Origin: Bacteroidetes bacterium SB0662_bin_6 | GTDB lineage: Bacteria; Bacteroidota; Rhodothermia; Rhodothermales; VXPQ01 | Reading direction: 5' to 3' | NCBI GenBank assembly: GCA_009839485.1 | Contig: VXPQ01000002.1 | Coordinates: forward strand, 1-51,784 | DNA: 51,784 nt | Shown: positions 18,411 through 28,386 of the stretch, piece by piece | Layout of the letters: every line of letters starts with the position of its first letter | Position numbering within the stretch: position 1 is the first letter of the stretch | Made by a program: the position numbers and the translations under genes | Notes under the pieces: model-generated | Seen by the model: only the letters and a program-made list of their open reading frames with translations | Databases searched by the model: none | Told to the model about the DNA's origin: nothing

Positions 18411-19163
18411 GTGGATACGGAGATCTCTGTGAAGAAAGTATTGCCTATCGTTACCGTACTCGTTCCGGCTGCGGGCCGCGGCGTGCGCATGGGCGGCTCA
18501 CGCAAGCAATATCGGAATCTCGGGGGTGTGCCTCTTCTGGTGCAAACACTCCGTGTATTTGAAAGGCACCCCCGGGTTGATTATATCGTGGTGGCCGCTC
18601 CGGCGGGGGACGCGGATTGGCTGGCCTCGGATTTGCATACCCGCGGATTTCGGAAGATTCATACCGTGATATCAGGCGGGGCCAGCCGGCAGGCCTCTGT
18701 TGCGGCAGCGCTCGATGCTGCGCCTTCCATCGGATCCGTATCTTCCGATATGGATATTGTGCTTGTGCACGATGCAGTACGCCCCTTTGTCCCCGCAGAG
18801 TGCATCGACGCGGTGATTTCCGCAGCCCTTGAGGAGGGCGCAGCATCCCTTGCGCTGCCTGTTGCAGATACACTGCGTGCAGTATCCCGGGGCGTATTTG
18901 CAGAAACCGTCGACAGGGAGCGGCTGTGCCGTATGCAGACGCCGCAGGCATTTCGCCGGGACTGGCTTGAAGAAGCGCACCGTGCGGCTCGCAGCGAGGA
19001 ACGCGATGCTTCGGACGATGTGGCGCTTGTCCAGGATATCGGCCGGCCGGTGGTTCTGGTGGAGGGTAGTGCATTGAATATCAAGGTGACCACGCCGGCG
19101 GACTACGAGCTGGCCGGGATCATTCAGTCTTCCTTCGAACGCACGTCGTTTGCAGACACATGA
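18411..19163 (+). CDS. ispD: 2-C-methyl-D-erythritol 4-phosphate cytidylyltransferase
   Basis: IspD activates methylerythritol phosphate with CTP in the non-mevalonate isoprenoid pathway. The 250-residue product has the nucleotidyltransferase loop VLVPAAGRGVRMGGSRKQY, the segment LVHDAVRPFV and LCRMQTPQAFR. The start is a GTG, either at 18411 or at 18429 (MKKVLPIV); the shorter one fits the family N-terminus equally well. Its stop overlaps the ispF start as ATGA. Confidence 0.95.
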   Translation: MDTEISVKKVLPIVTVLVPAAGRGVRMGGSRKQYRNLGGVPLLVQTLRVFERHPRVDYIVVAAPAGDADWLASDLHTRGFRKIHTVISGGASRQASVAAALDAAPSIGSVSSDMDIVLVHDAVRPFVPAECIDAVISAALEEGAASLALPVADTLRAVSRGVFAETVDRERLCRMQTPQAFRRDWLEEAHRAARSEERDASDDVALVQDIGRPVVLVEGSALNIKVTTPADYELAGIIQSSFERTSFADT

Positions 19164-19645
19164 GGATCGGTTTCGGATACGATGTGCACCGCCTGGTCGA
19201 AGGCCGCCCCCTGGTTATCGGGGGAGTGGAGATCCCTTTCGACAAGGGACTCGATGGGCATTCCGATGCCGATGTGCTCCTGCACGCCGTAGCCGATGCG
19301 CTGTTGGGTGCTGCGGCGCTCGGGGATATAGGTAGCCACTTTCCCGATACGGATGCGCGCTGGGCAGGTATGGCGGGCGCCGATCTGCTTGGCAGGGTGG
19401 CCGGCAAGCTCTCGGAAGCCGGATACCGGACGCATAACATCGATGCCACGGTCGTGCTTGAACGCCCGCGTCTTCAGCCTTACATCTCCCGGATGCGCGC
19501 GATCATTGCCCATTGTCTTTCCGTGGATGAGGGTGCTGTTTCCGTGAAGGCCACGACCCATGAGAAAATGGATGCTATAGGAAGGGGGGAAGGAGTGTCT
19601 GCGTTTGCGGTGTGCACAATCGTAGCAATGGACCGGCATGGGTGA
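19160..19645 (+). CDS. ispF: 2-C-methyl-D-erythritol 2,4-cyclodiphosphate synthase
   Basis: IspF cyclises the CDP-methylerythritol phosphate intermediate. The 161-residue product begins MRIGFGYDVHRL with the metal-binding Asp and His, followed by GHSDADVLLHAVADALLGAAALGDIG and FPDTD, and ends with KATTHEKMDAIGRGEG. Length and motifs are normal. It is coupled to ispD by a 4-bp overlap and its 3' end overlaps the next gene by 8 bp. Consecutive IspD and IspF show that this organism uses the MEP pathway. Confidence 0.97.
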   Translation: MRIGFGYDVHRLVEGRPLVIGGVEIPFDKGLDGHSDADVLLHAVADALLGAAALGDIGSHFPDTDARWAGMAGADLLGRVAGKLSEAGYRTHNIDATVVLERPRLQPYISRMRAIIAHCLSVDEGAVSVKATTHEKMDAIGRGEGVSAFAVCTIVAMDRHG

Positions 19646-20291
19646 TCTGCTGCAGGATCTGGTGATCTGGTTGGACGGGTTGTCCCCGGCATGGGCCTAT
19701 ACCGGTATTTTGCTGGTTGCCTATGCGGAGAATGTGCTTCCTCCTGTGCCCGGTGACATGGCGGTGGTGTTCGGCGGATATCTCGTGGGCATCGGCAAGT
19801 TGCATTTTTTGCTTGTGGTCGGCGTAGCGACGCTGGGCAGCGTGATGGGGTTTATGACGATGTATTTTATCGGGTATCTGGTTGGCGATGCCGTGCTGCG
19901 ATCACGCTGGCTTCGATGGGTCCCACCGGAGAGCATTGACGGGGCCCGGCGTCAATTGGACCGCTGGGGGTATGGCCTTGTGGCGGCCAACCGGTTTCTG
20001 GCGGGGCTTCGCGGAGTCGTCGGGCTTGTGGTTGGCATGGCCCGCCTTGACGGTTTGCGCACTGCGGCGATAGCTGCGCTGAGCGCCCTGGCGTGGGTAT
20101 TTCTGATTGTCTGGGCCGGATACGCCGTGGGGGATAACTGGCAGCAAGTCGGCCTCTGGCTTCGGGATTACGGGCGGGTTGTCCTGTGCCTGATCGGTTT
20201 GGCCTTGCTCGCGGGCGGGGTACGCCGATATGTTCGCAAGAAGCGTTCGTCAAGGAAATCAGGCGAAAATGCGGTGAGCAAACGCCGGTAA
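19638..20291 (+). CDS. DedA-family membrane protein
   Basis: The 217-residue inner-membrane protein has several hydrophobic spans and the DedA/SNARE-associated signature: a re-entrant segment with ENVLPPVPGDMAVVFGGYL (about 31-49) and NRFLAGLRGVVGLVVGMARL (about 117-136). Members are proposed lipid scramblases or transporters, including undecaprenyl-phosphate flippases. The C-terminus is a short basic cytoplasmic tail. It overlaps ispF by 8 bp; a link between isoprenoid precursors and polyprenyl carrier recycling would be sensible, but it is an inference. The usual PGE motif is PGD here. Confidence 0.87.
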   Translation: MGDLLQDLVIWLDGLSPAWAYTGILLVAYAENVLPPVPGDMAVVFGGYLVGIGKLHFLLVVGVATLGSVMGFMTMYFIGYLVGDAVLRSRWLRWVPPESIDGARRQLDRWGYGLVAANRFLAGLRGVVGLVVGMARLDGLRTAAIAALSALAWVFLIVWAGYAVGDNWQQVGLWLRDYGRVVLCLIGLALLAGGVRRYVRKKRSSRKSGENAVSKRR

Positions 20292-20328
20292 GGAAACTTT
20301 GAGGTTACTACGGGATATGCAGCCCCTG

Positions 20329-20373
20329 TTTGCGGCATGCAGGTTGACACCATGTGCCGCAAATACGTAATTT
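20329..20373 (+). promoter_or_regulatory. Probable tRNA-secE promoter inside an inverted repeat
   Basis: TTGACA (20344-20349) and TAATTT (20368-20373) are separated by 18 bp, a good match to a housekeeping promoter, 31 bp before the first tRNA. A 9-bp inverted repeat (TTTGCGGCA 20329-20337; reverse complement 20355-20363) flanks the -35 box. The repeat may be an operator or a remnant terminator of the DedA transcript without a T run. Confidence 0.55.
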
Positions 20374-20404
20374 GAAAGACTGGAGTCGCTCGGAAGGCGG
20401 CGAA

Positions 20405-20477
20405 GCTGGCGTAGCTCAACCGGTAGAGCAGCTCACTTGTAATGAGCAGGTTGGGGGTTCGAGTCCCTTCGCCAGCT
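20405..20477 (+). tRNA. tRNA-Thr (anticodon TGT)
   Basis: The 73-nt cloverleaf has acceptor GCTGGCG pairing with CGCCAGC, D loop AACCGGTAG, anticodon loop CTTGTAA and T loop TTCGAGT. The terminal CCA is not encoded. It is first in a cluster of five tRNAs. Confidence 0.97.
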
Positions 20478-20536
20478 CTTCATTTGAACAGGTGTTTTTG
20501 AAAGGACCTTTTCGGGGCATGTTCTCCGGCAGTACC

Positions 20537-20618
20537 GGGCAGGTTGCCGAGTGGTCAAAGGCGGCAGACTGTAAATCTGCTCCCTCAGGGTTCGGAGGTT
20601 CGAATCCTCCCCTGCCCA
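20537..20618 (+). tRNA. tRNA-Tyr (anticodon GTA)
   Basis: The 82-nt class II tRNA has acceptor GGGCAGG pairing with CCTGCCC, a GTA anticodon in CTGTAAA, a long variable arm (CTCCCTCAGGGTTCG region) and T loop TTCGAAT. CCA is not encoded. Confidence 0.97.
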
Positions 20619-20700
20619 CCCTTTTGCGTTCGACGGCTTTACAGGACGGGGCGCCCGTGCGGTGCACCTTCCGGGCCGGAGTACCGTATGATGTATCGTA

Positions 20701-20776
20701 GCGGAAGTAGCTCAGATGGTAGAGCATCAGCCTTCCAAGCTGAGGGTCGCGGGTTCGAATCCCGTCTTCCGCTCCA
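20701..20776 (+). tRNA. tRNA-Gly (anticodon TCC)
   Basis: The cloverleaf has acceptor GCGGAAG with CTTCCGC, anticodon loop CTTCCAA and T loop TTCGAAT. It is the only tRNA of the cluster followed by an encoded CCA (20774-20776). Confidence 0.97.
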
Positions 20777-20796
20777 GCAAGCGCATGCCGGTTTCG

Positions 20797-20868
<72 letters not shown>

Positions 20869-20928
20869 CATGCGATGCAACGCCATTTTTCGCATACGAA
20901 TCATGCAGCAGGAACCATCGCCGTACAC

Positions 20929-21001
<73 letters not shown>

Positions 21002-21045
21002 CCCGCAACATTCATGGCGTGACACGCCGTTAACCAGGATCAAAT

Positions 21046-21225
21046 ATGAAGGTGGCCGAATATCTGGGCGACGTAAGCAAGGAGATGCGCAAGGTCAGTT
21101 GGCCTGCGCGTAACGAGCTGATCAGCAACACGCTGATTACCCTGTTGGCGACGATGATCATTTCCCTGTACATTTGGGGAGCCGATCAGATCATCAGCCG
21201 GGCGCTGGAGTTCATATATAGCTGA
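21046..21225 (+). CDS. secE: Preprotein translocase subunit SecE
   Basis: This 59-residue single-span membrane protein stabilises the SecY channel. It starts MKVAEYLGDVSKEMRKVSWP, with the conserved amphipathic helix and KVSWPxRxE motif, followed by one transmembrane helix (about 26-48). The length is typical of the short SecE form. It lies between tRNA-Trp and nusG, the standard position. Confidence 0.95.
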   Translation: MKVAEYLGDVSKEMRKVSWPARNELISNTLITLLATMIISLYIWGADQIISRALEFIYS

Positions 21226-21279
21226 TCCGGTCGCGCCGAGGCATATCTCGTCGAGAAATTTCTCTCAGGTACAGGAAAG

Positions 21280-21834
21280 ATGGTCAAGGAAAAGGAAATA
21301 ATCCGCAAATGGTACGTGCTGCGCACGTTTTCGGGCCACGAAAAAAAGGTCAAGCAATATCTCGAAAAGGAGATCGAGCGTCTCAATCTGCAGGACAGAA
21401 TCAATGAGGTGATGATTCCTACCGAGACCGTTTTCGAGATGCGCAGCGGCAAGAAGCGTACGCGCGAGAAGACGTTCTTTCCGGGATATGTGATGCTGCA
21501 TATCGCTCTGGACACCGAGTTACAGCATGTCATTTCCAATCTTCCCTCGGTGATTGGTTTTCTGACCACAGGCGACGAGCCCACGCCGCTTCGGCCCGAT
21601 GAGATAAACCGGATCATGGGCAAAATGAACGAGGTCCGGGAGGCGGGCGAACAGCCGGAGATGCCGTTCAAGAACGGGGATCTCGTAAAGGTGGTGGACG
21701 GCCCGTTCAACAATTTCAGCGGTTTTGTCGAGGAGGTGTATCCCGACAAAATGAAAGTCAAGGTCATGGTATCCATTTTTGGGCGCAAGACGCCCCTGGA
21801 ACTGGATTATCTCCAGGTGGAGCGGGACGATTAA
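21280..21834 (+). CDS. nusG: Transcription termination/antitermination factor NusG
   Basis: NusG binds RNA polymerase and couples it to Rho or the ribosome. The 184-residue product has the NGN domain start KWYVLRTFSGHEKKVKQYLE, TFFPGYVML, and a C-terminal KOW domain (FKNGDLVKVVDGPFNNFSGFVEEV, about 132-155). The length is normal, with no inserted domain. It is 54 bp after secE. Confidence 0.97.
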   Translation: MVKEKEIIRKWYVLRTFSGHEKKVKQYLEKEIERLNLQDRINEVMIPTETVFEMRSGKKRTREKTFFPGYVMLHIALDTELQHVISNLPSVIGFLTTGDEPTPLRPDEINRIMGKMNEVREAGEQPEMPFKNGDLVKVVDGPFNNFSGFVEEVYPDKMKVKVMVSIFGRKTPLELDYLQVERDD

Positions 21835-21878
21835 CGTGCGATAGGATAATCTGATTATGAATAATATTAGAACCTATG

Positions 21879-21897
21879 CGCGCGTTCCGCGTTTTTT
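21879..21897 (+). terminator. Weak terminator-like hairpin after nusG
   Basis: A short CGCG/CGCG stem with a 5-nt loop is followed by six T residues, 45 bp after nusG. The stem is too short for confidence. It could give partial termination between secE-nusG and the ribosomal-protein block; the remaining 130 bp before rplK may hold a separate promoter. Confidence 0.25.
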
Positions 21898-22026
21898 GTG
21901 GAATATTTCCCAAAAATTTCCGATAATGTCGGGCTGAGTTTTGTTGCCGTAATTAACAGAAGCGGGAGCCGGGCGTAACGAACAGGTACGTACGATTTTT
22001 CCGGCGTTTGCACCGCGCTTTACAGT

Positions 22027-22461
22027 ATGGCCAAGCCGATCGACGGGTACATCAAGCTTCAGATCAAGGCCGGACAGGCGAATCCGGCCCCCCCGATAGG
22101 TCCTGCGTTGGGGCAGAAAGGGGTGAACATCATGGAGTTCTGCAAGCAGTTCAATGCGGCGACGAAGGACAGGATGGGGCTTGTTCTTCCTGTTGTGATC
22201 ACGGTATATACCGACAAAACCTTCAGCTTCATCGTCAAGAGCCCCCCTGCGGCAGTGCTTCTGAAGACTGCTGCGAATATCCCGTCGGGATCCGGAGATC
22301 CCCTGCGGCAAAAAGTGGGAACCGTGACCTGGGAGGATTGCCGCAAGATTGCCGAGCAGAAAATGGAGGATCTCAACGCATTCGACATGGACAAGGCGGC
22401 TTCCATGATAGCCGGTACGGCGCGTTCCATGGGGGTACGCGTCGAAGGCGGGCCCTCCTGA
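22027..22461 (+). CDS. rplK: 50S ribosomal protein L11
   Basis: L11 binds 23S rRNA at the GTPase-associated centre. The 144-residue product has the canonical [34 protein letters not shown] start and the C-terminal rRNA-binding domain ending [13 protein letters not shown]. It heads the rplK-rplA-rplJ-rplL-rpoB-rpoC block. Confidence 0.98.
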   Translation: MAKPIDGYIKLQIKAGQANPAPPIGPALGQKGVNIMEFCKQFNAATKDRMGLVLPVVITVYTDKTFSFIVKSPPAAVLLKTAANIPSGSGDPLRQKVGTVTWEDCRKIAEQKMEDLNAFDMDKAASMIAGTARSMGVRVEGGPS

Positions 22462-22552
22462 ATAAGGCCCTTTTGCAGGATCGGGGCAGGGTTCCTGCAC
22501 CCGTCGCATTCCATCATCGTTGATACAAACACTACGTCCGCTACAGAATCGG

Positions 22553-23263
22553 ATGGCGAAAAAAGGAAAACGTTACCGGCAGGCGGCTGAGGTGGTCAAG
22601 GAGGCGGGAGGTCCCTTCACGCTCGAAGATGCCTGTGCCCTGATTGCGAAGACGGGCGCCGCCAAATTCGACGAATCAGTCGATATCGACCTGCGGCTCG
22701 GGGTCGATCCGCGCCATGCCGACCAGATGGTGCGGGGTACGGCGGCGCTGCCGCACGGCACAGGCAAGGAGGTGCGCGTGCTTGTCCTGGCCAGCGAGGG
22801 CAAACAGGAAGAGGCCAGAGAGGCCGGCGCCGATTATGTAGGCCTGAATGACCTTATCGAACGTATCCAGAAGAAGGGATGGACCGATTTCGATGTGGTG
22901 GTTGCTACGCCTGATGTGATGCGTGATGTCGCCAAGCTCGGGCGCGTACTGGGACCCAGAGGGCTTATGCCTAACCCTAAAAGCGGTACGGTCACTATGG
23001 ATGTCGGTCCGGCTGTGCAACAGGTCAAGGCGGGTAAAATCGACTTTCGCGTGGACAAATCCGGAAATCTGCATACACCGATCGGCAAAGTTTCGTTTTC
23101 CGCAGATCATCTCCGGGAAAATGCGGAGGTGTTTCTCAAGGAAGTGCTTCGGTTGCGTCCCGCCTCGGCGAAGGGTACGTACGTCCGATCCGCTTCGATC
23201 TCGACATCGATGGGGCCGCCGATCCCGCTGGATCGTATCCAGGTCGTGAGTGCGCTGCGATAG
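22553..23263 (+). CDS. rplA: 50S ribosomal protein L1
   Basis: L1 forms the mobile stalk near the E site and in many bacteria represses its own operon. The 236-residue product starts [15 protein letters not shown] and contains [31 protein letters not shown] and the C-terminal [18 protein letters not shown]. The frame is open from 22520, but the extra 11 residues are not part of the family. Confidence 0.98.
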   Translation: MAKKGKRYRQAAEVVKEAGGPFTLEDACALIAKTGAAKFDESVDIDLRLGVDPRHADQMVRGTAALPHGTGKEVRVLVLASEGKQEEAREAGADYVGLNDLIERIQKKGWTDFDVVVATPDVMRDVAKLGRVLGPRGLMPNPKSGTVTMDVGPAVQQVKAGKIDFRVDKSGNLHTPIGKVSFSADHLRENAEVFLKEVLRLRPASAKGTYVRSASISTSMGPPIPLDRIQVVSALR

Positions 23264-23362
23264 CGCTTTTCGCCGGTTCATCCCTGTTCCCGATTACAAG
23301 TAGCATAGCCGGTTTATGCCGGACAGCCCGAAAGCAACCGATCGAGATAGCGAGGCGCCGAC
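23264..23362 (+). promoter_or_regulatory. Possible L10 leader RNA
   Basis: The 99-bp gap before rplJ is where many bacteria keep the autoregulatory site for the L10(L12)4 complex. A CCGG/CCGG hairpin at about 23310-23324 and a purine-rich stretch with GACAGC and GAGATAGCGAGG could form such a site. The assignment rests on position more than on a clear structural match. Confidence 0.3.
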
Positions 23363-23890
23363 ATGCCCATGACAAAAACACAGAAGGAAACGGTCGTTGC
23401 GGAGATCGCGGAAATGCTCGACGCAAACACGATCATTTACCTGACCAATTATTCCGGGCTGACGGTCAGCCAGGCAAACGATTTGCGCAATCGTTTCCGC
23501 AATGCAGGCGTGTCGTTCAAGGTGTATAAGAATACCCTGGTGCGCCTCGCAATGGAGGAGCGCCCTGCGTATAGCGAATTGCTGGAATACCTGAAAGGCC
23601 CTACTGCTATCGCATTCGGCGGGGAGCCGTCGGCGCCGGCCCGGGTCATCCGGGATTTTCTGAAAGATGAATCAGCGATTCGCCCTGAAGTCAAAGCCGT
23701 TTACATAGATGGCGCTTTTTACGGGGAGGGCTCGCTGGATGTACTGGCATCGCTCAAGTCGAAAGACGAGCTCATAGGCGACGTAGTCGGTTTGTTGCTT
23801 GCTCCTGTTTCGAATGTGGTCGGCAAGGTGCAGGCGCCTGCCCGCAACCTTGTTGCCGCGATTCGTGAAATCGCAGATCGCGCCGCATGA
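23363..23890 (+). CDS. rplJ: 50S ribosomal protein L10
   Basis: L10 anchors the L7/L12 dimers to the ribosome. The 175-residue product has MTKTQKETVVAEIAEML, IIYLTNYSGLTVSQANDLR, FKVYKNTLVRLA and a helical C-terminal tail that binds L7/L12. The start may be Met1 (23363) or Met3 (23369); the second gives the more usual N-terminus. Confidence 0.97.
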   Translation: MPMTKTQKETVVAEIAEMLDANTIIYLTNYSGLTVSQANDLRNRFRNAGVSFKVYKNTLVRLAMEERPAYSELLEYLKGPTAIAFGGEPSAPARVIRDFLKDESAIRPEVKAVYIDGAFYGEGSLDVLASLKSKDELIGDVVGLLLAPVSNVVGKVQAPARNLVAAIREIADRAA

Positions 23891-24007
23891 CCGTGCGTCA
23901 TGCCCGGCTCGGAAACAATCATCGTCACTTTCACCATCCATCCTTAATGTGCGGCACAGTTGCCGGAGTACGGCGGCAGAGACTGCTCGCAGGAGAACGA
24001 ATCCAAC

Positions 24008-24391
24008 ATGGCGGACATCAAAAAAATTGCAGAAGAACTTGTTAACCTCACGGTCAAGGATGCCAATGACCTGGCCACGCTTCTTGAGGAGGAGTACGGT
24101 ATCAAGCCGGCTGCAGCAGCTGCGGCAGTTATAGCCGGACCCGCCGCCGGAGGCGACGGGGCAGCCGGCGCCGAAGAGCAAACGGAATTCAATGTCGTGC
24201 TGAAGGGCATCGGCGGCAACAAGATTGCCGTGATCAAGGAGGTACGCAGCCTCACCGGCCTTGGCCTCAAGGAGGCGAAGGAACTTGTGGACGGCGCACC
24301 GAACACCGTGAAGGAAGCGGTTGGCAAAGACGAAGCGCAGGAGATAAAGACCAAGCTTGAAGAAGCAGGCGCCGAAGTCGAACTCAAGTAA
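24008..24391 (+). CDS. rplL: 50S ribosomal protein L7/L12
   Basis: This stalk protein recruits translation GTPases. The 127-residue product has the dimerising N-terminal domain, an Ala/Gly-rich hinge (about 38-57) and the conserved C-terminal domain [42 protein letters not shown] at 24008 is preceded by AGGAG; an upstream TTG frame from 23960 is not credible. Confidence 0.98.
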   Translation: MADIKKIAEELVNLTVKDANDLATLLEEEYGIKPAAAAAAVIAGPAAGGDGAAGAEEQTEFNVVLKGIGGNKIAVIKEVRSLTGLGLKEAKELVDGAPNTVKEAVGKDEAQEIKTKLEEAGAEVELK

Positions 24392-24478
24392 ACGCGAAGG
24401 GCATGGCGCCTTGCGCGTCATGCATCCTTTGCATCGTTATCGTTCGACACGTTTTTCTCCCTTCCAGCCACTCCATCC

Positions 24479-27400
24479 ATGCCCCATACGAACGGTCAAG
24501 CAACCCAAAGCAAGCGCATATCCTATGCCCGCATTCCGACCATACACGAATACCCGGATTTTCTGGATATCCAGCTCCAGTCGTTCGCGGATTTTGCGCA
24601 ACCCGATGTATCGCCGGAAGAACGAAAGGATATCGGACTCCAGGGGGTTTTCAGGGAGCATTTTCCGATTCAGGACAGCCGTGAGCGGTATACCCTCGAA
24701 TTCATAGACTACGAACTGGATGCTCCGAAGCATTCGGTATCGGAGTGTATCGCGCAGGGGCTGACCTATGCCGTGCCGCTGAAGGCGCGGCTTCGCCTTT
24801 CGAGCAAGGAAGACGAGGACGAGGATGAACCGGAAGAGGCGATCGAGCAGGAGGTGTACCTCGGCAACCTGCCGTTCATGACACAGCAGGGCACCTTCGT
24901 CATCAATGGCGCGGAGCGTGTCGTTGTTTCCCAGTTGCACCGTAGCCCCGGGGTGTTTTTCGGGTTGAGCATTCATCCCAACGGCACCGAGCTTTTTTCA
25001 GCCCGCGTAATACCCTTCCGCGGCTCCTGGATTGAATTTTCGACCGATGTAAGCAATGTGATGTGGGCTTATATCGATCGGAAGAAGAAACTTCCGGTTA
25101 CGACGCTTTTGCGTGCACTGGGGCACTCATCCAACGATGAAATCCTGAGGATATTCGATCTCGCTGACGAGGGAGATGTTTCGACGAAGCGATTGTTCGG
25201 CAAGTGGATCGGTCGTAATCTGGCTGCTTCGATTACTGTCGAGGAAGTGCACGAGATCGTGGATGAGGACACCGGGGAGATTCTCGAGGAGAAGAAAAAT
25301 CGCAAGATTATTCTTCCCGCAGACCATGTACTGCAGGAGGAAGATTACGCAAAACTGAAGGACGCGGGCGTAAAGACCGTCTGGCTGCTTAAGAAGGATG
25401 AACAGGAGCAACTCGACAAGTCCACGCTGATCGAAACCCTGCGGAAGGATCCTGCCCATTCGTATGCTGAGGCGCTGGAATATATGTACCTGCAGCTTCG
25501 AGGCAGCGAAGCGCCCGATCTGGAAAGTGCGCGGGGCATTCTGGACCGGCTCTTCTTCAGTGAAAAGCGTTACGACCTTGGGGAGGTGGGCCGGTACCGC
25601 ATTAATAGCCGCCTGAATCTCGACACGCCTTCGGATACGTTGACGTTGACGCCCGACGACATCGTGGCGATTATCCGTGAGTTGGTTAATCTTCAGAACG
25701 GCAAGAGCAGTGTAGACGATATCGACCACCTTGGCAATCGCCGGGTGCGTACCGTGGGTGAACAGCTTGCAACCCAGTTCTCGCTGGGTCTTGCCCGCAT
25801 GGCTCGTACGATCAAGGAGCGCATGAACCTGCGCGACGCAGACAAGTTTTCGCCGCAGGATCTGGTAAATGCCCGCACGGTTTCGAGTGTGGTCAACACC
25901 TTTTTCGGGACTAATCAGCTCAGCCAGTTCATGGATCAGACGAATCCGCTGGCCGAATTGACGCACAAGCGCCGCATGTCAGCACTGGGACCGGGTGGCC
26001 TGACGCGTGAACGCGCCGGTTTCGAAGTCCGCGACGTGCATTACACGCACTACGGGCGGTTGTGTCCTATCGAGACGCCCGAGGGGCCGAATATCGGCCT
26101 GATTTCCTCGCTTTGCGTACATGCCACCATCAACGATTTCGGCTTCATCGAAACGCCGTACCGGGTCGTTGAAAACAGCAAGGTGACGAAGAAAATTCGT
26201 TTTCTTTCCGCAGAGGAGGAAGACAACGCAGTCATTGCCCAGGCGAATGCCCCGATCGACGGAAAGGGCAATTTCGTCAATGACTACGTGAAGTGCCGCC
26301 ACCGGGGTGATTTCCCCATCGTGCCGCCGAGCCGCGTCGAATATATGGATGTGGCGCCGAACCAGATCGTGTCTCCCGCGGCAAGTCTGATTCCTTTTCT
26401 CGAGCACGATGACGCCAATCGCGCGCTTATGGGGTCGAACATGCAACGCCAGGCCGTTCCCCTGTTGCGTGCCGAGGCTCCTCTGGTCGGCACGGGTCTT
26501 GAAGGACGCGTGGCGAAAGATTCGCGCGCGGTGCTCGTTGCGGAAGGCGAGGGTGTCGTTGAATATGTCGACGCCATGCGCATCGTGGTACGCTATGATC
26601 AGAACATGGAAAATGCGGATCTGAATTTCGAAGAATCCGTGCGTGAGTACCAGTTGGTGAAGTTCCGTCGAACGAACCAGGACACCAGTGTCAACCAGAA
26701 ACCGATCGTCAGCAAAGGACAGCGCGTCTCCGCGGGTACGGTGCTGACGGATGGGTTTGCCACGGAAAACGGAGAGCTTGCATTGGGCAAAAATGTGCTG
26801 GTTGCCTTCATGCCCTGGCGCGGCTACAATTTCGAGGACGCTATCGTGTTGTCCGAGCGGCTCGTAACCGAGGATGTATACACGTCGATACATATCGAGG
26901 AATTCGAGTTGCAGGTGCGCGATACGAAGCGCGGCGAGGAAGAGCTTACCCGCGAGATTCCGAACGTCTCGGAAGAAGCCACAAAGGACCTTGATGAGCG
27001 AGGAATCATTCGCGTAGGCGCCGAGGTGAATGCCGGCGATATCATTGTGGGAAAGATCACCCCCAAGGGCGAAACGGATCCCACACCGGAGGAAAAACTG
27101 CTCCGCGCCATTTTCGGCGACAAGGCCGGGGATGTAAAAGACGCCTCCCTTACGGCGCCCCCGGGTATGAAGGGCGTGGTAATTGCTACGGAACTGTTTG
27201 GCCGGCGCAAACTGGATTCCGCCTCGAAGAAACTGGAAGGGAAGCGCCTTGCCGAGATCGAGGCGCGGTTCGATCGCAAAAAAGAAGAACTCGACAGGTT
27301 GTTCTGGGAGAAATTCTTCCGGATCGTGGGCCGGAAGTCATCCGCCGGCGTGGAAGACCGTGAAGGCGCTGTGCTGCTTTCGAAGGGGGCAAAGTTTACG

Positions 27401-28312
27401 AAGACGGCACTGAAGGATATTACGCCTGATCAGCTTGCTCCCGGCAAGGACATGACGAACGATCAGGAAACCAACGAGCGCATTCGTCAACTGCTTCGCA
27501 ATTATGCGCGTGCCTGCAGTCGCATTGACGGCGAAATGAAGCGGGACAAGCATCAGGTGCAGATGGGAGACGAGCTTCCCCCGGGCATCGTGCAACTTGC
27601 GAAGGTGTATGTCGCGCGCAAGCGTAAGGTACAGGTGGGGGACAAGATGGCCGGTCGCCACGGAAACAAGGGGGTGGTTGCCCGTATCGTTCCCGTGGAA
27701 GATATGCCGTTCCTCGAGGACGGAACGCCGGTCGATATCGTGCTGAATCCGCTTGGCGTGCCTTCCCGCATGAACCTCGGTCAGATATTCGAGACACTTC
27801 TCGGATGGGCCGGCAAAAAGCTCGGTACTTCGTTCGCGACGCCCATTTTTGACGGGGCGAAGATGGACGACATCCGGACTAAACTCGAGGAAGCGGGCCT
27901 GCCGATCGACGGGCGCGCCCAGCTTTACGATGGACGCACCGGCAATGCGTTCGATGAAAAAACCACTGTGGGCTACATCTATATGCTGAAGCTGAGTCAC
28001 CTTGTGGAGGACAAGATTCATGCTCGCAGCATTGGACCGTACAGCCTTATTACGCAACAGCCGCTGGGAGGTAAGGCGCAGCTTGGCGGCCAGCGCCTTG
28101 GAGAGATGGAGGTGTGGGCGCTGTATGCCTACGGGGCTGCTCACACCTTGCAGGAGATGCTGACCTACAAGTCGGATGATGTCCAGGGGCGGTCGAAGGC
28201 GTACGAGTCGATCGTAAAGGGGGAGAACATGCCCGAAGCCGGTATGCCGGAGAGTTTTCAGGTGCTTGTTCGAGAACTTCAGGGACTTGGCCTCGAAGTC
28301 CGCCTTGATTGA
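24479..28312 (+). CDS. rpoB: RNA polymerase beta subunit
   Basis: The 1277-residue product is the catalytic beta subunit. The rifampicin-pocket region reads [27 protein letters not shown], with the residues expected for drug sensitivity. [24 protein letters not shown] follows, and [15 protein letters not shown] near the C-terminus is canonical. An insert with a charged segment (about 260-345) lies where FCB-group RpoB proteins carry one. It follows rplL by 87 bp and precedes rpoC by 74 bp. Confidence 0.98.
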   Translation: MPHTNGQATQSKRISYARIPTIHEYPDFLDIQLQSFADFAQPDVSPEERKDIGLQGVFREHFPIQDSRERYTLEFIDYELDAPKHSVSECIAQGLTYAVPLKARLRLSSKEDEDEDEPEEAIEQEVYLGNLPFMTQQGTFVINGAERVVVSQLHRSPGVFFGLSIHPNGTELFSARVIPFRGSWIEFSTDVSNVMWAYIDRKKKLPVTTLLRALGHSSNDEILRIFDLADEGDVSTKRLFGKWIGRNLAASITVEEVHEIVDEDTGEILEEKKNRKIILPADHVLQEEDYAKLKDAGVKTVWLLKKDEQEQLDKSTLIETLRKDPAHSYAEALEYMYLQLRGSEAPDLESARGILDRLFFSEKRYDLGEVGRYRINSRLNLDTPSDTLTLTPDDIVAIIRELVNLQNGKSSVDDIDHLGNRRVRTVGEQLATQFSLGLARMARTIKERMNLRDADKFSPQDLVNARTVSSVVNTFFGTNQLSQFMDQTNPLAELTHKRRMSALGPGGLTRERAGFEVRDVHYTHYGRLCPIETPEGPNIGLISSLCVHATINDFGFIETPYRVVENSKVTKKIRFLSAEEEDNAVIAQANAPIDGKGNFVNDYVKCRHRGDFPIVPPSRVEYMDVAPNQIVSPAASLIPFLEHDDANRALMGSNMQRQAVPLLRAEAPLVGTGLEGRVAKDSRAVLVAEGEGVVEYVDAMRIVVRYDQNMENADLNFEESVREYQLVKFRRTNQDTSVNQKPIVSKGQRVSAGTVLTDGFATENGELALGKNVLVAFMPWRGYNFEDAIVLSERLVTEDVYTSIHIEEFELQVRDTKRGEEELTREIPNVSEEATKDLDERGIIRVGAEVNAGDIIVGKITPKGETDPTPEEKLLRAIFGDKAGDVKDASLTAPPGMKGVVIATELFGRRKLDSASKKLEGKRLAEIEARFDRKKEELDRLFWEKFFRIVGRKSSAGVEDREGAVLLSKGAKFTKTALKDITPDQLAPGKDMTNDQETNERIRQLLRNYARACSRIDGEMKRDKHQVQMGDELPPGIVQLAKVYVARKRKVQVGDKMAGRHGNKGVVARIVPVEDMPFLEDGTPVDIVLNPLGVPSRMNLGQIFETLLGWAGKKLGTSFATPIFDGAKMDDIRTKLEEAGLPIDGRAQLYDGRTGNAFDEKTTVGYIYMLKLSHLVEDKIHARSIGPYSLITQQPLGGKAQLGGQRLGEMEVWALYAYGAAHTLQEMLTYKSDDVQGRSKAYESIVKGENMPEAGMPESFQVLVRELQGLGLEVRLD

Positions 28313-28337
28313 CCACGCACTGTAGCCGTCCTGCACG

Positions 28338-28359
28338 GAAAGGGGCCGCGGCCCCTTCC
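28338..28359 (+). other. Intercistronic hairpin between rpoB and rpoC
   Basis: A perfect 8-bp stem (AAGGGGCC 28340-28347 with 28350-28357) around two bases is flanked by a further GG/CC match after one mismatch. There is no T run. It may be an RNA processing or stabilising site, or a site of attenuation in the operon. Confidence 0.5.
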
Positions 28360-28386
28360 AGCATTCAGAATTGCGAAAGAGCCAAT

